Shown: one piece after another, positions 1-7,277 of the stretch
How the letters are laid out: each line of letters begins with the position of its first letter
Position numbering within the stretch: position 1 is the stretch's first letter
Origin: CAWIMX01 sp963837345
GTDB taxonomy: Bacteria; Acidobacteriota; Vicinamibacteria; Vicinamibacterales; CAVVIG01
Reading direction: 5' to 3'
Length of the DNA stretch: 64,000 nucleotides
NCBI GenBank assembly: GCA_963837345.1
Contig: CAWIMX010000001.1
Coordinates: 1,922,001-1,986,000, forward strand
The notes under the pieces: generated by a model
What the model was told of the DNA's origin: nothing
The model's input: only the letters and a program-made list of their open reading frames with translations
Databases searched by the model: none
Position numbers and translations under genes: made by a program

Positions 1-449
1 GCGCGCGGGGCCCTGCGGCCGTGGACCGGGTCGGCATGCCAGTCGACCGGCGCGGCCCCGTCGTGGAACCGGAGTCGTCGGTACCCGAGCAGGTCGTACT
101 GGCCCGACACGATGCGATCGGCGCACGCGGCGGCACTGGCCGCGCTCCCCGGGACGGCGCCGCGAATGCGACGGGCAAGGCCATCGTGCACACCGCCGGC
201 AATCACGAACCGCGCCGGCTCGCCCGCCAGATGGCCGGCAAGCCGGCAATGGGCGTCCCACCAGTCGCCTCTGGTGAGCGCAGCTCGGGCGCCGTTCAAC
301 GCGGCGAGTGGCGCCAGCGCACGCGCCAGATCGCGGCGGTCCCAGCGCGGGTCGTGCCCGCTGGCCAGCACCCGGTAGGCGGCGTTCCGAGCGAGCGTGC
401 GGCTTCGCCAGCCGATCTCGGCCAGGTCCATTTCGGCCAGTCGCGTCAT
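1..449 (-). CDS. Heparinase II/III-family protein, N-terminal part (runs off the left edge)
   Basis: An open frame starts at ATG 449 and runs through the left edge of the window, so about 149 N-terminal residues are visible. Near the last visible residues is W-H-A-D-P-V-H-G-R-R-A-P, which resembles the W-x-D-P-V-x-G-x-R-A-P stretch in the N-terminal alpha/alpha-barrel region of heparinase II/III-like polysaccharide lyases found in exopolysaccharide clusters. The catalytic part is outside the window. The start lies 16 nt after the stop of the upstream family 4 glycosyltransferase, so it belongs to the same minus-strand cassette. Such proteins may trim or remodel a uronic-acid-containing polymer; that role is inferred from family and context only. 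Confidence 0.7.
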   Translation of the reverse strand, partial: MTRLAEMDLAEIGWRSRTLARNAAYRVLASGHDPRWDRRDLARALAPLAALNGARAALTRGDWWDAHCRLAGHLAGEPARFVIAGGVHDGLARRIRGAVPGSAASAAACADRIVSGQYDLLGYRRLRFHDGAAPVDWHADPVHGRRAPR

Positions 450-465
450 CTGTCGGGACAGCACG

Positions 466-1641
466 TCACGGCTCCGGCACGCGTTCCTGCGCCGCGGCTG
501 CGACCGCCTCCTGGCGCGAGACGCCGCGATACACGCGCAGCCACCGGCCGCGGACGACGGGCCAGGTGTGCGCGCGGCACGCCGCATAGGCATGCCGCGC
601 GAGCGTCAACGCGAACGCCGGGCGATCCAGCAGCTCGAAGACACGGTCGGCCAGCGCGGTCGAGTCGCCGACCGGGGCGAGCAGGCCTTCACGGCCGTCG
701 GCCAGAAGCGACGGCACGCCGCCGGCGTTGGTCGACACCACTGGAAGGCCGCTCGCGAACGCCTCCAGCACGGAGTTCGGCGCGTTGTCGATATGCGGAC
801 TCTGGATGTAGATGTCGTTGGCTGCGTAGTAGGCGGCGATGGCGTCGGGCGGCACCTTCCCCGTGAACGTCACGCGCCGCAGGCCGAGCTCGGCGGCCAT
901 CGATCGAAGCGCCGGCTCAGTCCGGCCACCGCCGACGAGCGTGAGGGTTGCGTCGGGCCAGCGCTGCTGGACCAGCTGGAACGCCCGCAGCGTGCAGGGA
1001 ACGTCGTAGATCTCGTCGAAATTGCGGGTCGACAGGAGCCGCGGCTCGAGCGCCGGGCGCTCGCGATACCTGAATCGATCCAGATCGAGCAGGTTCGGCA
1101 CCACCTCGGCCTGGAGGCCGAACCGGTGGAACACGTCGACCAGGAACCGCGAGGGAACGATGGTCCGGTCGGTCCGCGCCAGCGCCGCGCGGGCGACGAA
1201 TGAGCGCCGGAGATGGTCGGGCGCCTCGCCGCTCCGGTAGTTCAACACGACGGGACGACGGCGTGCGCGCGCGACGACGAGCGCGGGCAGCGGCGCGAGC
1301 AGGAACGACGTGTAGGACGCCGAGAACACGTGCACGATGTCGGCGCGCGCGAGCTCGCGGACGAGCAGCGGAACGTACGTGAGCTCGGTGACGATCGTCC
1401 GGAGATACTTGACCCTCACGGCAGGCGCGAGCCATCCCGGCGGCGAGGGGTTGACCGGCACGAGCCACGCCTCCACGTCGGGGTCGTCGCGCCACGCGTC
1501 CACCAGCCGTTTCGCCTGAACCGCCTGCCCGCCGAGAATGCGAAGCGACGGCGCCACAATGGCGACACGCAATCTTCCGTTTTGTGGCAGTTCGCTGCTC
1601 CTTGAATCGCGCCCGAGCTCGCGCGCGCGGGGATGGTGCAA
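466..1641 (-). CDS. Family 4 (GT-B) glycosyltransferase
   Basis: A 391-residue protein with a GT-B fold pattern. The N-terminal half begins with the strand R-V-A-I-V-A-P-S followed by a Gly-rich turn (L-G-G-Q-A-V-Q). The C-terminal half has the family 4 nucleotide-sugar-binding features: L-T-L-V-G-G-G, the F-T-G-K-V loop, and the E-x7-E type motif in S-V-L-E-A-F-A-S-G-L-P-V-V-S-T. It should transfer a sugar from an activated donor to a lipid-linked acceptor on the cytoplasmic side of the membrane; donor and acceptor are not predictable. The longest frame begins at TTG 1641; a second TTG at 1572, just before R-V-A-I-V, could be the true start because the intervening residues are not conserved-looking. 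It follows the family 2 enzyme by 29 nt. Confidence 0.85.
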   Translation of the reverse strand: MHHPRARELGRDSRSSELPQNGRLRVAIVAPSLRILGGQAVQAKRLVDAWRDDPDVEAWLVPVNPSPPGWLAPAVRVKYLRTIVTELTYVPLLVRELARADIVHVFSASYTSFLLAPLPALVVARARRRPVVLNYRSGEAPDHLRRSFVARAALARTDRTIVPSRFLVDVFHRFGLQAEVVPNLLDLDRFRYRERPALEPRLLSTRNFDEIYDVPCTLRAFQLVQQRWPDATLTLVGGGRTEPALRSMAAELGLRRVTFTGKVPPDAIAAYYAANDIYIQSPHIDNAPNSVLEAFASGLPVVSTNAGGVPSLLADGREGLLAPVGDSTALADRVFELLDRPAFALTLARHAYAACRAHTWPVVRGRWLRVYRGVSRQEAVAAAAQERVPEP

Positions 1642-1670
1642 ATCCGGGGCCGGCGGCCGCCGTCATCTCA

Positions 1671-2690
1671 TCAACGCGAGGCGCCGACACGGCCACGTCG
1701 GCGCAGGGCAATCTCGGCCAGAGACGCGTGACAGGCGAGCTTCACGCGATAGGCCCAGCGCAGCAGTCCGGGAGCCAGACGGGCAACGGCCGCCAGCACG
1801 GCCAGCCTCATCGTCGGATGGATGCGTCGCAGCTCACGAAAGCACGAGGCCGCGCGGGCAAAGCGCCCTTTGAGAAGGGCGGCCTTCCCGGTTGCGAGGA
1901 GATACCGGTGCTCGAAATGCCGCCGGCGTCGCTCGGCCGCGGCTCGCTCGACGACGCGTCCCGGCCCGCACAGCGTCTCGACACGGCCGAGCACGTCGAC
2001 GACCCCTGCCAGCATCGCCGCCTCGTCGGTCGAGGCGCTGCCGGCCCGTCGCCGGTAGCAGCCGAGCGGACGCGGATTGGCGATGAAGCGATAGCCCACG
2101 GCGGCTGCGCGCAGCCAGAAGTCGTAGTCCTCGCTCCGATGCAGCCGCTCGTCGAAACCGCCGATGGTTTCGAATATCCGCCGCTCGAACACCGACATGA
2201 TGAACACGACATCTTCCCGCTCGAGCATGTCGACGAGCGTGATTTCCTGAAGGGTGTGCGGCCACGAGCGAACCGGCAGGCCGTCCAGCGATGAGCCCAG
2301 GTTGAGCGCGTTGCCCGTGACGACGCTCATGTCGGGATTCCGCTCGAGCACGGCGAGCTGCTCCGCGAGAAACGCCGGGTCCCACTGGTCGTCGGCATCG
2401 AGGAAGGCGAACAGCCGTCCGCGGGCGTGTGACATCGCAACGTTTCTCGCGTGGGAGACGCCGTGGTTCGAGATACGGATCACCCGAATCCGCGGATCGC
2501 GGCGTGCATGGGCGTCCGCCACCTCCGCCGTGGCGTCGGTCGAGCCGTCGTCGACGAGCAGCATCTCGAACTCGCGAAAGCTCTGCCGCAAGACCGACTC
2601 GATGCAGGACCCTGCGAACGCCTCGACGTTGAAGGCCGGGGTGATGATGCTGACGACCGGACGGGGGGAGATCGTCGAGGCGGTATCCAT
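1671..2690 (-). CDS. Family 2 (GT-A) glycosyltransferase
   Basis: About 339 residues. The N-terminal GT-A domain shows V-S-I-I-T-P-A-F-N, the V-D-D-G-S-T-D nucleotide-binding motif and the D-x-D metal site in F-L-D-A-D-D-Q-W-D. Further on, S-E-D-Y-D-F-W-L-R is the E-D motif typical of processive or rhamnosyl/glucosyl family 2 enzymes. I chose ATG 2690, which puts the first conserved strand about 13 residues in; a longer frame upstream has no similarity to glycosyltransferases and would overlap the divergent gene. It heads a minus-strand cassette with the family 4 enzyme and the heparinase-like gene. A good sigma-54 promoter match lies 18-33 nt upstream of the start. Confidence 0.88.
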   Translation of the reverse strand: MDTASTISPRPVVSIITPAFNVEAFAGSCIESVLRQSFREFEMLLVDDGSTDATAEVADAHARRDPRIRVIRISNHGVSHARNVAMSHARGRLFAFLDADDQWDPAFLAEQLAVLERNPDMSVVTGNALNLGSSLDGLPVRSWPHTLQEITLVDMLEREDVVFIMSVFERRIFETIGGFDERLHRSEDYDFWLRAAAVGYRFIANPRPLGCYRRRAGSASTDEAAMLAGVVDVLGRVETLCGPGRVVERAAAERRRRHFEHRYLLATGKAALLKGRFARAASCFRELRRIHPTMRLAVLAAVARLAPGLLRWAYRVKLACHASLAEIALRRRGRVGASR

Positions 2691-2707
2691 GAGTGCTCGA
2701 ATCGTCA

Positions 2708-2723
2708 AGCAAACCTCGTTCCC
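2708..2723 (-). promoter_or_regulatory. Candidate sigma-54 promoter for the minus-strand glycosyltransferase cassette
   Basis: On the minus strand this reads GGGAACGAGGTTTGCT. It has GG, exactly ten bases, then GC, and ends in the conserved T-T-G-C-T. Compared with the consensus TGGCACGNNNNTTGCW it differs only at the first and fourth positions. The predicted start of transcription, about 12 nt further on, is only some 7 nt before ATG 2690. Confidence 0.55.
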
Positions 2724-2792
2724 TGAGAATCGCACGTCGCGTTCCCCGAAGAACGCTCGAGCTCGCCGCCCGGCCGCCATCTCCTCGGCCAA

Positions 2793-2808
2793 GGGCACGC
2801 GCGTTGCA
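2793..2808 (+). promoter_or_regulatory. Candidate sigma-54 promoter for the plus-strand glycosyltransferase
   Basis: The sequence GGGCACGCGCGTTGCA matches the sigma-54 consensus TGGCACGNNNNTTGCA at every fixed position except the first. The GG and GC are separated by exactly ten bases. The predicted start is near 2819, followed by a Shine-Dalgarno-like AAGGAG at 2833-2838 and GTG 2844. Confidence 0.65.
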
Positions 2809-2843
2809 CTCTGGACGCGTCGCAACGGGCTGAAGGAGACCTG

Positions 2844-3773
2844 GTGACACTCGATATCGTGGTGCCGACCCGCAATCGCGCCGCGTCGCTCGTGCGGCTG
2901 CTGGACAGCCTTCGGGAAGCCACGCCCCCACGAGATCTCTCGCTCCGGGTGATCGTCGTCGACAACGACTCGTCGGACGGAACGGCCGACGTGGTGCGGG
3001 GCTATGGACCCATCGCGGGGCGGCCGCCCACCTCGGTGCACGAGCCGGCGCTTGGCCGCTCTTCTGCCCTGAATCGCGGCCTGCGCGAAAGCGACGGCGA
3101 CCTGGTGGGCTTTCTCGACGACGACGAGCGGGTCGATCGTGGCTGGTTGGGCGTCGTGGCCGACGCGTTCCGGGCCCCCGACGTCGACTTCATCTCGGGC
3201 CCCTGCAAGCCCGACTGGGGCGCCCGGCCGCCATCATGGCTGCCGAAGGCGTATCCCGCGGTGATTGGGTGGATCGAATCGGGGGATCGGGTCCTCAAGT
3301 ATGGCGACGGCTACGACGGGATCATGATGGGCGGCAATTCCATCGTCCGCCGACGGGCGATCGATCGCGTGGGGCTGTTCGACGCCTCGCTCGGCAGGAG
3401 CGGCGGGACGCTGACCACCGGAGAGGACGCCGACTACCACGAGCGGCTGATGGCGGCCGGCGCCTGCGGGTACTACGTGCCGGACCTGATCATCTACCAC
3501 TACGTGCCGCCCGAGCGATTGACGAAACGGTATCACCGGCGGTGGTGTTTCTATCGGGGCGTTTCGCTCGCGCGGATCGACCGGGCCCGGCCTCAGCCGG
3601 TCGCATATCTGCTCGGCATTCCAAGATATCTCGTCGGCAACGCCGTGCGCGCCCCGCTCGACCTGGTTCGGGCCGTGTGCCGGCTCGAGGCGAGCTCGGA
3701 ACACGCGTTCTCGAGCGAGCTGAAGATCTGGGATCTGGCCGGCTTCATGTACGGCAAGTACCTGACACGCTAG
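2844..3773 (+). CDS. Family 2 (GT-A) glycosyltransferase
   Basis: A 309-residue protein starting at GTG 2844, preceded by AAGGAG at good spacing. It has the GT-A features: D-I-V-V-P-T-R-N-R at the start, V-V-D-N-D-S-S-D-G-T for nucleotide binding, G-F-L-D-D-D-E for the metal site and T-G-E-D-A-D-Y in the acceptor region. The C-terminal part (H-Y-V-P-P-E-R-L-T-K-R-Y) closely resembles that of the two family 2 enzymes at 11816-13797, so these three form a paralogous set. It is likely a cytoplasmic sugar transferase of polymer assembly with unknown donor. It stands alone on this strand, between divergent and convergent neighbours, with its own sigma-54-like promoter. Confidence 0.88.
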   Translation: MTLDIVVPTRNRAASLVRLLDSLREATPPRDLSLRVIVVDNDSSDGTADVVRGYGPIAGRPPTSVHEPALGRSSALNRGLRESDGDLVGFLDDDERVDRGWLGVVADAFRAPDVDFISGPCKPDWGARPPSWLPKAYPAVIGWIESGDRVLKYGDGYDGIMMGGNSIVRRRAIDRVGLFDASLGRSGGTLTTGEDADYHERLMAAGACGYYVPDLIIYHYVPPERLTKRYHRRWCFYRGVSLARIDRARPQPVAYLLGIPRYLVGNAVRAPLDLVRAVCRLEASSEHAFSSELKIWDLAGFMYGKYLTR

Positions 3774-3798
3774 GCCTCGTCGCGCAGCCGCGAGCCTA
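3771..3798. terminator. Possible bidirectional terminator hairpin between convergent genes
   Basis: TAGGC at 3771-3775 pairs with GCCTA at 3794-3798, continued by TCG/CGA and a short inner pair with single-base bulges. It spans the stop codons of the convergent glycosyltransferase and beta-helix genes. There is no T-run, so an intrinsic terminator is uncertain. Confidence 0.3.
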
Positions 3799-6777
3799 CG
3801 GCCCGACGCTGAAGTCCGCCACGTTGAAGCCGCCTGCGTCGAACACGAGCCGGAGCACCTGCGGCCCCGCGGTCGGGGCGGGGGCCGTCAGCGTGACCGT
3901 CGTCCAGGCCTGCCAGCCGCCGGTGTTTGGAACGGAGACGGCGGCCGTCGACCGACCGCCCAGCACCGCATGCATCCTTCCGTTTGCCGAGGGCGATGCC
4001 ACGCGCACCTGCACGCGATAGGTGCCGGGCGCGGCCACGTTCACGGTAAAGGCCAGCCACTCGCCGTCGGCAATCCAGCCGACGTCGAATCCACCCAGGC
4101 TGCTCCGCTCGATGTCGACGTTGTCGGCGCGATAGGCGCCGCCGCTGTTGCCCGACGAGACGTCATGGTACCCCACGCCCTCGCCGCCCGTGTCGTAGTC
4201 GACGGCCTGCAACACGCCGGGGATCGGCGTGCCGATTCCCGGGCCGCCGCCGCTTCCTCGTGATTCATTCGAGAGGCTGAGCCGGATCCAGTTCAGATTG
4301 CCGACCGAGCCCGTGCCGCTCGCGTCGAACACGACGCGCAGCACCTGCGGGCCCGCATCGAGCGCCACGCTGGTCGACACCGTGGCCCAGCGCTGCCAGC
4401 CGCCGGTTGCCGGAATCGTGAGCGGGCCGCTGACGTCGCGGCCCGCCGCTTCGAGATGGAACGTGCCGCCCGGGCCGAGCGCGGCGACTCGCGCGTCGAA
4501 CCGGTACGTTTCCGCGGCGGCCACGTTCACGCTGTAGCGCAGCCACTCTCCCGGGGCAATCCAGCCCACGTCGTATCCACCCTCGGACGCCGGCTCGAGG
4601 TCCACGTCGGCTGGCCAGAACGCGCCCCCGCTGTTGCCGAGCGTCGTGTCGTGGTAGGCGACGCCCTCGCCGCCCTCGTCGAAGCGCTCGGCCTCGACGG
4701 TTCCGGGAATCGACGGCGCCTGGCCGAGATCCCGGCCGTCCTTTCCGGCGTCACGCCAGGCGCTGCCTGCCGCGAGACGATAGTCGCCGCCGGTGTAGGA
4801 GACAAACTGGCTCTGAAGCTCCGCGACCGACGGAAACAGGTTGTCGGCAGGGTACCGGCCTGCGACGCCGCCGGCCAGGACATTGCGAGTGATGTCGGCG
4901 CCGGGCAGATAAGCCGCGATCGAATCGTTGCCGACGCCGTGGCTGGTGCCGATGAAGCCGTACGAGCTGTGCAGCGACACGTTGTTCGTGAAGCTGAAAC
5001 CGTAGATGGCGGCGCCGTCGAGCTGCACAAGGCCCGACGCGTGGTTCTGCACGATCGTGTTGTGGTCGATGGCCACGTCCTTCGCGCCGCCCGTGAGCGT
5101 CAGGAAAAACCCGTTGCCGCCCCAGTTCCAGGGATCAACGTCGTAGAGAAGGTTGTCGCGGATGCTGATGGCGGTGGTCTGCCGGCTCACATGGTTGTAG
5201 TCGTAGCCGAGGATCTGAAAGCCTGCGCCGCTGTGGCGGACGACGTTCTGCTCGAAGCGCACGTGGTCGACCTGGCACCACGGACACCCGCCTCCCTGGT
5301 TGCGGGGCGTGAAGAGCACGGCATAGCCGGTTTGACCCGCCTGCCAGTTGTTCTCGAACACGTTCCGCACCACGCTCACGTGCCTGGCATTCTTCAACTC
5401 GAGGAGGTTCTTCACGTTCCAGTTCTGGCGCCGCCACGCCAGCGGCTTGGTCAGGTAGTTGTCGGCGATGGTGATGTTCGCAGGCACGAGGTTGGGAACC
5501 GAGGGATCCGCCCCGCCGAAGAGAATGTTCTCGCTGGCGGCCTCGAGATAGTTGTTGGCGATGACGTACGGCCCTGGCCCGTTCCAGCCGCAGATCGCCT
5601 GCGAATCCTGCCCGGCGGCCCGGATGTCGGCGATGTAGGACCCGGTGATGACCGTCGAGGCGCTGTTGAGCGCGATGGCGCGCTTCTGGCCCGCGGACGC
5701 ATCGCCGTGGATATAAACGCGATCGATCACCAGGTCGTGCGGGATGCCCGACAGTGTGGATTGCGCGGAAGTCGCGTCGCCGAGCCTGAGGATTTCCCCG
5801 AGGCCCGACGCGTTCGCCTGCAGCTCGAGGAGCATGAGCGTCCAGTGGTGCGCGCCCGGCGCTGTCTGGATGGCCGGCTGGCTCGTGCCCGATCGGATCT
5901 TCGCGAGCGACGGCGCGTTTGCCGGCGCGATGCGGCCGCCGGCTCCGGGCAGACCGGCGCTCGGCGCGGTCCGGACCGTGATCGGCTCGTCGCCGGCCTT
6001 GTCGTCCAGCGTGAACGTCCCCGTGTAGACGGCGCCAGGTTGGAGCAGAATCGTCTCGCCCGGCCGGGCACGGTCGAGGGCCGCCTGCAGGTCGCCGCCG
6101 GCGGGAACGGAAATCGAATCGGTGGACGGGCCCGCTGACGCTTTCGGGACGATCGTCGTGTCATTGCTCCCGGCTCCCGGCGCCGACCCGACATAGGCGA
6201 CCGGACTCAGCACGACCTGGTCGACCTGGACGCCGTCCTCCCGCGTCTGCACGCGCAGGACATGGCTGGCGCCCGCGAACCGGATGATGCTCGACTGGGC
6301 AAGCCAGTACGCGCCGTCCTGCCAGCCCCACCCCGAGACCCCGCAGTTCTTGCAGGGCTCGAGATTCACGAGCAGGCCGCTGGTCGTGCCAATCGGGTAG
6401 AGCGGCGAGCCGCCGACGTCGGTGGCTCCCGAGAATTGGACCCAGACCGATTCGTTCCACTTCGAGTTCCCCGTGCCGCGCATCCGGAGCCACAGCCGGT
6501 ACGGTGTCGAGGGGTCGGCGGGGAGGCTGAAATCGACGTAGTCGCCAGGGGCCGCGAGCGGAGCCGACGCAGTGGACCAGCCGTGGTCGGCACTGGCCAG
6601 CATGTGGCCGCCCGCCGCCGTCGCATCAGGAACCAGCGTCCAGTCGCCGTGCACGGCTTCGGCATCCGACCCGTAGAGCACGATGTCGGACGGCTGGGCC
6701 GCCGCCAGTCGGGGGATCGTCAGGACGAACACGCAGACACACGTCGACCGCCAGCCTCTCAGGGCTCGATGCGCCAT
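3796..6777 (-). CDS. Secreted right-handed beta-helix protein with two C-terminal CBM6 modules
   Basis: About 993 residues from ATG 6777, which is followed by a clear signal peptide (hydrophobic stretch ending A-A-A-Q near residue 27). Residues ~30-215 form a beta-sandwich module with W-L-R-M-R, S-V-W-V-Q-F, C-K-N-C-G-V-S-G-W-G-W and V-Q-T-R-E-D-G-V-Q, ending N-D-T-T-I-V-P; the same module recurs in two other proteins here. Residues ~220-690 are a parallel beta-helix of the pectate-lyase/polysaccharide-binding type with many N-N and I-x-N turns. Two CBM6-like modules follow, each with Y-x-D-x-G-G-E-G-V-x-Y-H-D and D-V-G-W-I-A-x-G-E-W-L. The central part is strongly similar to the protein at 36893-38443. 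It is probably an extracellular polysaccharide lyase or binding protein; no catalytic residue can be named. Confidence 0.85.
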   Translation of the reverse strand: MAHRALRGWRSTCVCVFVLTIPRLAAAQPSDIVLYGSDAEAVHGDWTLVPDATAAGGHMLASADHGWSTASAPLAAPGDYVDFSLPADPSTPYRLWLRMRGTGNSKWNESVWVQFSGATDVGGSPLYPIGTTSGLLVNLEPCKNCGVSGWGWQDGAYWLAQSSIIRFAGASHVLRVQTREDGVQVDQVVLSPVAYVGSAPGAGSNDTTIVPKASAGPSTDSISVPAGGDLQAALDRARPGETILLQPGAVYTGTFTLDDKAGDEPITVRTAPSAGLPGAGGRIAPANAPSLAKIRSGTSQPAIQTAPGAHHWTLMLLELQANASGLGEILRLGDATSAQSTLSGIPHDLVIDRVYIHGDASAGQKRAIALNSASTVITGSYIADIRAAGQDSQAICGWNGPGPYVIANNYLEAASENILFGGADPSVPNLVPANITIADNYLTKPLAWRRQNWNVKNLLELKNARHVSVVRNVFENNWQAGQTGYAVLFTPRNQGGGCPWCQVDHVRFEQNVVRHSGAGFQILGYDYNHVSRQTTAISIRDNLLYDVDPWNWGGNGFFLTLTGGAKDVAIDHNTIVQNHASGLVQLDGAAIYGFSFTNNVSLHSSYGFIGTSHGVGNDSIAAYLPGADITRNVLAGGVAGRYPADNLFPSVAELQSQFVSYTGGDYRLAAGSAWRDAGKDGRDLGQAPSIPGTVEAERFDEGGEGVAYHDTTLGNSGGAFWPADVDLEPASEGGYDVGWIAPGEWLRYSVNVAAAETYRFDARVAALGPGGTFHLEAAGRDVSGPLTIPATGGWQRWATVSTSVALDAGPQVLRVVFDASGTGSVGNLNWIRLSLSNESRGSGGGPGIGTPIPGVLQAVDYDTGGEGVGYHDVSSGNSGGAYRADNVDIERSSLGGFDVGWIADGEWLAFTVNVAAPGTYRVQVRVASPSANGRMHAVLGGRSTAAVSVPNTGGWQAWTTVTLTAPAPTAGPQVLRLVFDAGGFNVADFSVGP

Positions 6778-6836
6778 CTCGAAACAACCCCGCTCGTTGA
6801 AGGTGAGTTGCGAATATGCGGAACGGCTGAGCCTGG

Positions 6837-6852
6837 TGCAATGAAAGTGCCG
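6837..6852 (-). promoter_or_regulatory. Candidate sigma-54 promoter for the beta-helix/CBM6 gene
   Basis: The minus strand reads CGGCACTTTCATTGCA: GG, ten bases, GC, with the full C-A-C and T-T-G-C-A blocks. It differs from TGGCACGNNNNTTGCA only at positions 1 and 7. The predicted start is about 50 nt upstream of ATG 6777. Confidence 0.65.
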
Positions 6853-7094
6853 ATGGAAGACCGTTACCACCGAGTGTGGCGATCGTTCGGACAAGTCTGC
6901 GAGCGTCTGTCGACGGCGCGCTGAATCATCGCGGCGGCGCGATTCAAAAGTGTGAGAGGACGGCGAGAGCTGTTACGTCCTGAGTGTACTGATGAGTTTC
7001 GATCGTACCCTGTAACTGTAGAAGTTTCGCACCACTTGCGCATGCCTTCGCAAAATCGCGGCCGAAGATTCGCGAGCTTCGCACGAGGTGGCCG

Positions 7095-7110
7095 TGGCAA
7101 GCCGCTTGCT
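7095..7110 (+). promoter_or_regulatory. Candidate sigma-54 promoter for the CBM6-EEP gene
   Basis: The sequence TGGCAAGCCGCTTGCT has TGGCA, G at position 7 and TTGCT with GG and GC ten bases apart; only position 6 (C to A) departs from the consensus. The predicted start is near 7121, giving a leader of roughly 155 nt before ATG 7278. Confidence 0.65.
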
Positions 7111-7277
7111 CCGGCTCGCGTCGACTGGTCGGGCTCGGAGCCCGGCTTCCCCTCAAACTCAGAAAACTGCGACAGGTACCGCGGCGCGTACGCCGCACCG
7201 CCGACGTGGCGGCGCTACGGGTGTGTGCGTCGAGCGACCGTCTGCGCAGCGGCAAGCAACAGGTGAAGGGCCGGATC

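Larger units (their letters stand above)
6778..7277. other. 500-nt divergent regulatory region
   Basis: There is no gene between the starts of the beta-helix protein (minus) and the CBM6-EEP protein (plus). It holds one sigma-54-type promoter match for each direction (6837-6852 and 7095-7110). The 155 nt before the coding start of the EEP gene form a long untranslated leader. The central part (about 6900-7060) is less GC-rich than its surroundings and would be the natural place for activator binding sites, but I found no convincing shared operator. Confidence 0.5.

Noticed and set aside
21..866. Long plus-strand frame at the left edge
   Set aside because: It is antisense to the heparinase-like and family 4 genes, is Arg/Pro/Ala-rich and has no recognisable domain.
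3236..4021. Plus-strand frame overlapping the end of the glycosyltransferase
   Set aside because: Out-of-frame shadow crossing two convergent genes; no motif.
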